64,000 nt of DNA from Plasmodium brasilianum (Eukaryota > Apicomplexa > Aconoidasida > Haemosporida > Plasmodiidae). Positions 63,531 to 64,000 of this stretch are shown piece by piece. The notes beneath the pieces are model-generated. The model was not told the DNA's origin and made no database searches. It was given only the letters and a program-made list of their open reading frames with translations. Each line of letters begins with the position of its first letter. The first letter of the stretch is position 1. A program made the position numbers and the translations under genes. The DNA is taken from contig NC_090117.1 of NCBI RefSeq assembly GCF_023973825.1, positions 775,501 to 839,500 of the forward strand, in the 5' to 3' direction.

Positions 63531-64000
63531 AATAATACAATACTATAATACGTTAATAATAATCATTTTTACCAAATGGACTATACTACTAACAAATTAT
63601 TTTTTGATATAAGGAGAAATATTCTAATTTTTCACGACCATCTTAAAAAAGGACAAAACGATAAATACACATTTAAAATTTTTTCGGTAAAACTTTTATA
63701 TATACATATATTAACCATTTTTTTTTTTTTTTTTTACTTAAAATATTTCTAAAATAAATATACCATTTTGAGTATATTGTACTCTTAGGACATACTTTTT
63801 TTTTTTTTTTTTTTTTTTTTGATATTTTGTGTTTTATTAGAATAATCTAAAAAAAGAATAGCAGGACACTAGGAATATTCTTTTTTTTTAATATTTTTTT
63901 TTTTTTTCCTCTTAGCCCAACTAACAAATTTTTTTAAGTATAAAGAATTGAGGGCATGGCCAATGGTACCATTCAGAAAGAGGACAAAAATTACTCATTG
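63531..64000. other. Right-edge flank
   Basis: AT-rich with poly-T runs at 63718-63736, 63799-63820 and 63896-63908. No exon of a further SERA gene is visible before the window ends, although the start-to-start spacing of the array (3.5-8.2 kb between intact copies) allows another one just beyond. Confidence 0.5.

Noticed and set aside
63319..63540. Lys-rich antisense open frame at the end of psi3
   Set aside because: Caused by the poly-T tract.

Overview
The window is strongly AT-rich eukaryotic DNA from a malaria parasite (genus Plasmodium). The reasons are the long poly-A/T tracts, the many short phase-1 introns, the abundant microsatellites and, above all, a tandem array of SERA (serine repeat antigen) genes. 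The species cannot be fixed from the sequence alone. The array content suggests a Plasmodium outside the falciparum and rodent lineages, such as an ovale, malariae or simian-type parasite, but that is inference.

Layout. 0.6-5.7 kb (minus strand): a large conserved-type protein of unknown function with an internal Ser/Asn-rich 8-residue repeat. 6.9-7.9 kb (plus): KRR1, a KH-domain factor of the small-subunit processome. 8.6-16.7 kb (minus): a multi-exon gene. I traced most of its exons, and they encode a homologue of the animal C2-domain protein C2CD5/CDP138. 16.7-19.2 kb: a repeat-rich spacer. 19.2-63.5 kb (plus): ten SERA units, head to tail.

The ten units are, in order: A (intact, intron 3 lost), psi1 (decayed), B (intact), C (intact, GC donor at intron 3), psi2 (decayed), D (intact), E (intact, two changed conserved residues), F (intact), G (near-complete, but with an in-frame TAG on the codon just before the active-site cluster and no AG at the intron 1 acceptor) and psi3 (decayed, traces of all four exons). 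In A-F I mapped all exons and the reading frames close. Exon 1 is 34 nt in every copy and encodes the start of a signal peptide. Exon 2 carries a variable tail plus a conserved domain. Exon 3 is a short conserved segment. Exon 4 holds the papain-like domain and a Cys-rich C-terminus. Every intron is phase 1.

All copies here are the serine type: Ser replaces the papain-family catalytic Cys, while the His and Asn partners are kept. In other Plasmodium species SERA proteins are secreted into the parasitophorous vacuole of late blood stages and are cut by the subtilisin SUB1 around egress. Each copy here has two SUB1-consensus sites flanking the papain-like domain, which fits that scheme. The array shows extensive gene conversion: B and G are nearly identical over about 1.5 kb without a single indel, E and F share another block, and psi1 and psi3 share an already-decayed tract. 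The Cys-type SERA genes known from other species are not in this window and may lie to the right.
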